Shown piece by piece: positions 57,961 through 64,000 of a DNA stretch of 64,000 nt (position 1 is its first letter; each line of letters opens with the position of its first letter). The position numbers and the translations under genes were made by a program. Under the pieces are notes generated by a model. It made no database searches, was not told the DNA's origin, and worked only from the letters and a program-made list of their open reading frames with translations. Source of the DNA: Loxodes magnus (taxonomy: Eukaryota > Ciliophora > Karyorelictea > Loxodida > Loxodidae). The stretch is from assembly GCA_946699065.1 (NCBI GenBank), contig CAMPDV010000090.1, positions 682,001 to 746,000 of the forward strand, in the 5' to 3' direction.

Positions 57961-59894
57961 TCAACTAAACTGATGAAAATAGAAATTAAAACAAATCACA
58001 GTATATTTTTATAAAAATTTGTATTTAAAGTAATATTTTAAAAGAAAATAAAATTAATTATAGAAATAGAAATTAAATTTTTATAAAATATATCTTTGCA
58101 TTTTCATATAAGTTTAAATAAAATTTAGATAGAGCTATATTAACTAATTTTTAAATAGATTTAAATTAGATTTAATCAAATATATCTACCCTTTAAATTT
58201 TTCTACTTTACTTTTTAACAATTTTAAACTATTGATTATTTAAATTCTAGTTAAAATGCATTTGAGTATAAATAACTTGAATGTAAATTTATATCATATT
58301 TTATTCTCTATGCAAAAAACAAATTCAAATTAAAAACCTTAAAAGGAATACAAAACGAAATTTTATGAATTTTTATATAATTTAAGATAATATATATACA
58401 AAATATTGTTTATTCTAAATTTATCAAACAATATCAATTTTTAAATCGAAAGATTTTTGGTTAATATTCTGTTTAAAATAAAATGTTTTATTAAATGAGT
58501 TATTTTTAGTAGATATCAATATATCTTATACTTTATTTTTTGATTCTTAGTTAAAGGAACTAAATCTTAAAATTTTATTTTTTCTTGTAATTTTAATAGT
58601 AAAAATAAAATTTATTATATAATTTATTTTAAATAGTAAATTTAAAAGTTAAAAGATCTGACAAAATAACATCTTATTTAAAAATAAAAAATTACAATTA
58701 TTAAAATTTCTTTTTATTAAAATTAAAAGAAAAAATTATTTAAATTGATATAGATGATTTAATATGAACAACATCAATATTTATATTATTTTAAGCCATA
58801 TTTGGATAAATTTCATTCGTATATTTCCTAAACCTAGCTTTTATAAGCTGTAAATTTAATTATTTTACTTTAATCTAAGAATATTTAAAATAAAAAATAA
58901 TTAAAATCGCAATTTTTTGTTTACTTTAATTGTATATTTTAATCTTATTATACTTAAAAACAATATATTTATATCTCTATAAAAAGAATATATTAATTAT
59001 TTTATATAAAATAGAATATATAAAATGTTATTTAATTATATTAGAACTTAATTAAAAAGTGATATAAATTAATTTATTAAGTTGATAATATAGAAGTTTT
59101 AAAATTTAAATAATAATTAATAATTTAATACTTTACACTAAATTTAATTTAATTTATTATAAATAAAATTACCATTTTTCTTATCTTAATCAATACTAAA
59201 ATTACTCAAATAATTATTAAAATATAATACATTTTCAAGTTGAAAATTTATTAGTTTTGCTTATAAAAAGTAACAAGATTTTAATTTAAAAAATAATTTC
59301 TTTTTTAATATTTAACCAAAAATTTAGTAATTATCTTTTGAATTTTATAGCTTAATTTATTTCTACGATTATATAATTTAAATTTAAATCCTTTTAAATA
59401 AATGTCTTTTTACAGAAAAAAACTAAATTATAAATTTAATTTATCATATTCAGAAATTCAGATAAAAAATTACTTACTTAAATTAAAATAAAAAAATAGA
59501 TTTATATTGATTAAATCGATTATTAAATAAGAGCAGTTATAAAAATAAACAAATCATATGATACATATTTTTATTTTAAAAGACGTTTTACAAATTAAAT
59601 AATTCTTGTTTATTAGATCATTTAATGGTATTAAAAATTCTTTCATTTATTTGTTAAAAAATAAAATAAATTTAAACCAAGGATAAAATGATTATTTTTA
59701 TTAATAAATTTATGATATTAATAATATATAAAAGTGATTAAAAATATAATATTAATAAATAATGAAACAATATTCTTTAAATTAAAAGCTAATAAAGTAT
59801 TTAATTTCTTTAAGTAATAAAATATAAAATAATATAATTAAAAATTACAATGTTTTTTTGATGTTTTGTGTAAACTTGATTTTTATTAATAAAA
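57961..59894. other. AT-rich spacer
   Basis: From about 59,345 it matches 9,165-9,720, the kelch A upstream flank. No gene was seen. Confidence 0.5.
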
Positions 59895-60845
59895 ATGGAT
59901 CAAGAGGTTTTCAAATCCAGTAAACAACTAAATATAGTTAAGATCGTTTTTCTTAGAAAAGTTCTTAGATAAAGCTAAAAAAATGGAAATTATAGTTTCT
60001 AAAAAATAGGATTAGGAAACATAAAGTACGAAATCTGTCCAAACTTTGCTTATGATTATATCAAAGTTTATAAAACTTTCCTTTATAATTCCTGTATCTT
60101 ATATGAGTATGATATAAAGCAAAAAGTAATAGATAAATCCTCAAAATAAATATAATCTCTTAGTTCAAATTATACTCGAGTATCACAATTAAATGAAAAT
60201 AATTTGATAATTTCAGGTGGATGTTCATTAAACAGATTAAGTTTTTACAACTTAAATAAATGTGAAGAAAGTTAAATGAAATTTTAAAGGGGATTACATG
60301 GAATTGCTTTTAACCAAAATTTTATGTTTTTTCTTAGTGGGTGAAGGACGAATTCTTGTGAAATGCTTAATCTTAAATAATGATAAAGTACAACTTAAAT
60401 TCAAGATATGTTCTAGTGCGATAATTATTTATGAGGATTTGGAGCTAATATAAAACTGCCATATGTCTATGCTTTTGGAGGAGTTAATTCTTAGTAAGAA
60501 TATCAAAATAAAATAAGAAGATTACAAGTAAAAAACAATCAATGAGAAGAGGTGAGTGAATGTTTGCCAGCAAAGGTTACTACTATGTCTTCTGAATTAC
60601 CGAGTAAATAATCTATTTTAGTTTATAATAACTGGAATCAATTTTTGAAAACTTAAATTTTTGATATAGTAAAAGAAAAATGCTATTAACATGGAAAAAT
60701 TTTTGAAGGAAATGATAGTTGCTTAGTAGCAAATCCTTATTAATAATAAAGTTTCGTATACCAGTTTAATCATATTTGTAATCTTTTTATTTACGAAATA
60801 AAAAAAGGAGTGTGGTCCATAGCATTTACTTCAAAAGAAACTTGA
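59895..60845 (+). CDS. kelch-repeat protein, family A copy 9 (intact)
   Basis: Intact 316-residue protein, MDQEVFKSSKQLN to SIAFTSKET, TGA at 60,843-60,845. The N-terminal KIGLGNIKYEICPN is followed by kelch-type segments NENNLIISGG, LPYVYAFGGVN with NNQWEEVSE (W is TGA), and ILVYNNWNQFLETQ-like sequence. Duplicate of the gene at 9,721; the two differ mainly at the C-terminus, where this copy keeps the common GVWSIAFTSKET end. No lesion was seen. Confidence 0.87.
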
Positions 60846-62240
60846 TTGAAAATTTAATTTAATTTAAAACTAATTTAAAATTCTTACTATTAAATATTTA
60901 TTTCAGCTTAAATTTGATCTCTAGTTAAGTATTAATTTCTTTTATTAGAATTGCATTTAATTAAAAAAACACTCTTAAGGTCTATAAATTTTACATTAAA
61001 GGAAATATGATAAAAAAATTAAAAATAAATTGAAATTAAAAATAAAAGTATTTATCCTAGCCTTAAATGAATTTAAAGATAACAAATAATATAATTTTTT
61101 TTAATTTAACACTTTCTTTTCTTTGCAATTTTTTAATTAAAAAATATAGATTGATTTGTTAATTTCACCATTAAAAATTTAAATAATATATTTTATATAA
61201 TTTTCAGTAGGAAAAAGTGAATTAAATGATTCTTTTAATTAATTTTCTTATTTTTTAAAATAAAAGAAAAATAATAATTGAAAATTTGAAGGGAATATTT
61301 TATCATATTTATTTAATAATCTTTTACGTAATTTAGAATTAATATTGCTTTTTAATAAAATCTATTTTCTATATATTTTATTTTGTAACTAAATTAACTT
61401 TTAAATAAAATAAAAATTTAAATTATTGATTATAATCACAATTTTTGTATTAATAGTTTTTTATATTATGTTAGCATATTATTCTATTAAAAGAATTTAG
61501 ATGCATAGTTTATTTTTTCGAGCTTGGCTTATTACTCTAATTCTGTTTGATGAAATATTTATTATCTTATATAAATTAATTATATCTTTATTTAAATTTT
61601 AAATGTATAAATTATTAAATTTATTAATCAAATTTGTTAAATTTTTGTCCATTTTCTCTATAAGAATCAATTATCTATATTGAATATATTTTTAAATGCA
61701 CCAAACAAGGAATTTACCCCATTAAACTAAAATTAAATTATCTTTATTTAATCAATTACGTGTTATAACCCTTAAGTTATTTTTATTGCTAAACTTATAC
61801 TAATTTTCATCCCTCTTTTTTTGTGTTATTGTAATAGATCAAACAAATAAAAATTTTGTATAAATATGTAAAAATGATAATATATCTTAATGCAACTATT
61901 TTCTTACAGTAAACAATTTACTTCTGTTCATTCATATAATAATAGAAATAAGCTTTTTCGCTTTTTATAATATACAGATTAATGATTAAAAATATTTATA
62001 ATTTAGTATTAATTAAGGTAAACATTTTTTCAACAAATTTTATATTTAAAGTTAAATAAAACTTTGTAAATTAATTTTTATTGAAAGATTTGTTAGATAA
62101 ATAAAAATAGTTCTTACTAAATTAAAATTTTTAAACATTTTTAATTTTTTAATTATTTGCAATTAGTAAATTAATAAAATGTCAATAATTTTAAATTTTA
62201 ATTAATTTTCTTTATGGGTAACTTATTATTTTATCTTCTC
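60846..62240. other. AT-rich spacer
   Basis: Matches 10,684-12,135. No gene. Confidence 0.55.
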
Positions 62241-62242
62241 AC

Positions 62243-62324
62243 TGAAAATCGGCTGCTCTGATTGGGTTGAAAATCCCAGAAAATGAATAAGCTTATTTTG
62301 CATTTATTTTAGTTATATAATAAA
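62243..62324 (+). other. micro-inversion relative to the 12-kb copy
   Basis: Reverse complement of 12,140-12,219 within otherwise collinear duplicates; contains ATCGGCTGCTCTG. Confidence 0.75.
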
Positions 62325-62329
62325 TATAA

Positions 62330-63075
62330 TCAGGATCACTCAACTATCCATATAAAACTTTCTTTTTTTACAATTTATTTCTGGATTATTTGTTCTTTTT
62401 TTAGATAATTCCCTATTTGGCGCAAAGCATCTTTCTATATTAATGTAATTGCTTCTTTTCTAATCAATTTCTTTCTTCTCAGTAAACCCTTTATTTTTTA
62501 TAAATAACTAACATTTTTGATAGAAATGCTTTTCACTTATACAGAAGTAGCATTTCATCTTTGTTGCCTTGCGAATTTTTTTCAGATACTAAAGAATCTT
62601 GAATATTCTCTAATTTCATCTTGTTTTCTACTAATATTGAATTACTTCTTTAATCTATTTATTCAATTATGCTAAAATCTTTATTATTTTCCACTATTCT
62701 TTATTCTAGTCTAGTTCCTGATACTTTCTTTTATTAGATTTAAGTTTAACTACTTTAATCTTTGGATATTCTTTTAAAGGCGTTTAATTCTCTTCTGAAA
62801 CACGATTCTTGATTATATGCTTTTTTAGATGCTTAGGTTTTCCATTAGCGTTTTTTAATTCTATTTCAGCCTTTTAATTTCCTCCTGGAGGTTCCGCATC
62901 ATTTTGTCTAGCTATTCTCAGCTTATCTGCACTATCGTGGTGAATTCCGATAATTCTTGCTTTAATATAATTTGCCTATTTTCTAGGTTTTTCTTCAAAA
63001 GTAGGAGTTTCAATTGTATGAACAACCTTCTTGTCTGTTTTTTTCAAGTCTTAGATATTCCAGAATACCACTTAC
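62330..63075 (-). pseudogene. Gag-like element (family C), copy 2
   Basis: The minus strand contains SKTWKKTDKKVVHTIETP and FEEKPRKQAN, then in a second frame KMMRNLQEEIKRLKQNQK and LMENLSI. After an extra A in an A7 run comes a knuckle KCYFCISEKHFYQKC with all four ligands. So the metal site is intact while the frame is broken twice, the reverse of its partner at 12.2-12.9 kb. Confidence 0.65.
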
Positions 63076-63079
63076 TCCT

Positions 63080-63489
63080 ACTTTTTGGGAGCAAGAAATA
63101 CTTTTCGTATTCCTTTTATTTTTTAACTTATTTTTCTCTTTTTGATATTTTTTATTAAATAAATGAAAAATTAGATTAATAAAATATATTTAATTAATAA
63201 ATTGTCTATTTTGTATTAAAATAAAGTATATATTCCATTTCTATGAAGTTTATATTTAATTTAAACTTTTTAAAAATTAAGAAGGTTAAATATTTAAAAA
63301 CTAGGAATCGATCTATCAGAAACTCTCAGAAAAAAGAGTTAAAAATTCTTAGGACGTATGATAAACAAGATCCAAACCAATATGAAGTCTCTTTTATTTA
63401 ACATTAAACTTTCAATTTTTGATTAACCAAATAAAGGTGAAATCACGTAAATTAATTCATTCATTCCTTCATTTTTTTTAATTTTTTTA
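63080..63489. other. AT-rich spacer
   Basis: This part is not collinear with copy 1 of the duplication. Nothing recognised. Confidence 0.45.
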
Positions 63490-64000
63490 TTATTATATTT
63501 TGTATTATATTTGTTGCTTGGTTTAAACTTAAATTGCTGTTTCTTTTCTTCTTTTTGAGATTTAAGTTATCCATTTAGGGATTGGTACTTTCAATAGTTG
63601 GTGCAACCTTCTTTTATTAAATTTACTATTTCTATAGGCTGCTTTATAAAATCTTTATATAGTTTACATATTATTTGTTAACTGGAATTTATAAACATAA
63701 TTATATATTATTTATAGTTTTGAGGATAAGCCACAATCCTCAAGGATTTCCTCTCTATATTCTTAATACATCGTCTTTTTTGAACTACTTCTCTACTTCT
63801 TGAAATGACACTAATCAAGTTTCTAACTCCCAAAATAAAAACTTAATGAAAATAAGTATGATTATTTGCATTATTTTGATTTTTAGCTTATTATTCAAGA
63901 GCCATTCAAAGGATATTAAAAATTATCTCTTTGATTCTATGGTTTTGGATTAAAGTTCTTATTATCGATAACTCAAAATCAGTAATCTTAGTTCTCGAAT
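63490..64000 (-). pseudogene. protein-kinase-domain pseudogene, cut by window end
   Basis: Sister of 13,830-14,800. The minus strand reads KITDFELSIIRT (DFG has become DFE) and WMALEQQAK (APE has become ALE), then degraded C-lobe. The two copies have different lesions, so decay continued after duplication or each lost constraint separately. Confidence 0.55.

Larger units (their letters stand above)
59345..64000 (+). repeat. segmental duplication, copy 2
   Basis: Direct repeat of 9,165-14,760, continuing to the window end. Confidence 0.85.

Noticed and set aside
1..64000. Mitochondrial or bacterial (TGA = Trp) origin
   Set aside because: TAA and TAG are also sense here, LINE, SINE and kelch families are present, and there are no rRNA, tRNA or respiratory genes.

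Overview
The window is extremely AT-rich nuclear DNA, apparently from a ciliate. Under the standard code it contains almost nothing longer than about 120 codons. Read with TAA and TAG as glutamine and TGA as tryptophan inside genes, with TGA also as the terminator, it resolves into two kelch gene families, a complete LINE retrotransposon, about fifteen zinc-knuckle (Gag-like) retroelement copies, LINE fragments and two SINEs. That code matches the context-dependent code of karyorelict ciliates such as Loxodes (NCBI table 27). The heterotrich Condylostoma (table 28) is the main alternative. TGA as the consistent 3' terminator of the kelch genes favours a karyorelict-type code. No introns, tRNAs or CRISPR arrays were seen. 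In such a code every frame is formally open, so all calls rest on family motifs, on agreement between copies or on insertion footprints, and not on ORF length.

Layout. 0-9.2 kb: three family A kelch loci on the minus strand, one intact, one hit by a SINE and one hit by an intact Gag element, plus Gag fragments and an unknown coding stretch. 9.2-14.8 kb: an intact kelch A gene, a Gag pseudogene and a kinase-domain pseudogene; this block is repeated in direct orientation at 59.3-64 kb. 15-25 kb: Gag elements, two kelch B loci, a SINE and a 5'-truncated LINE. 25-33.7 kb: an unknown ORF, a duplicated structured-RNA candidate, an intact kelch B gene, a second LINE-family fragment and a GC-rich island. 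34-40.7 kb: a kelch A pseudogene followed by a full LINE with overlapping ORF1 and ORF2. 40.6-46 kb: a large inverted repeat around kelch B, kelch A and Gag relics. 46-55 kb: Gag elements, kelch A and B copies and LINE fragments; 47.6-51.2 kb is an inverted copy of 5.7-9.2 kb. 55-60 kb is mostly AT-rich spacer with relics.

How it fits together. The LINE encodes an AP-type endonuclease and reverse transcriptase. The SINEs share its 3' tail, so they are probably mobilised by it. The Gag-only elements carry 11-17 bp target-site duplications, so they too moved by a LINE-like route although they encode no polymerase. They repeatedly land in or beside kelch genes, and segmental duplication and inversion have then shuffled the blocks. 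Six kelch genes look intact (A: 548-1498, 9721-10683, 59895-60845; B: 16574-17509, 28476-29414, 43829-44764) and a seventh is at 52276-53217. The other kelch copies are pseudogenes or fragments.
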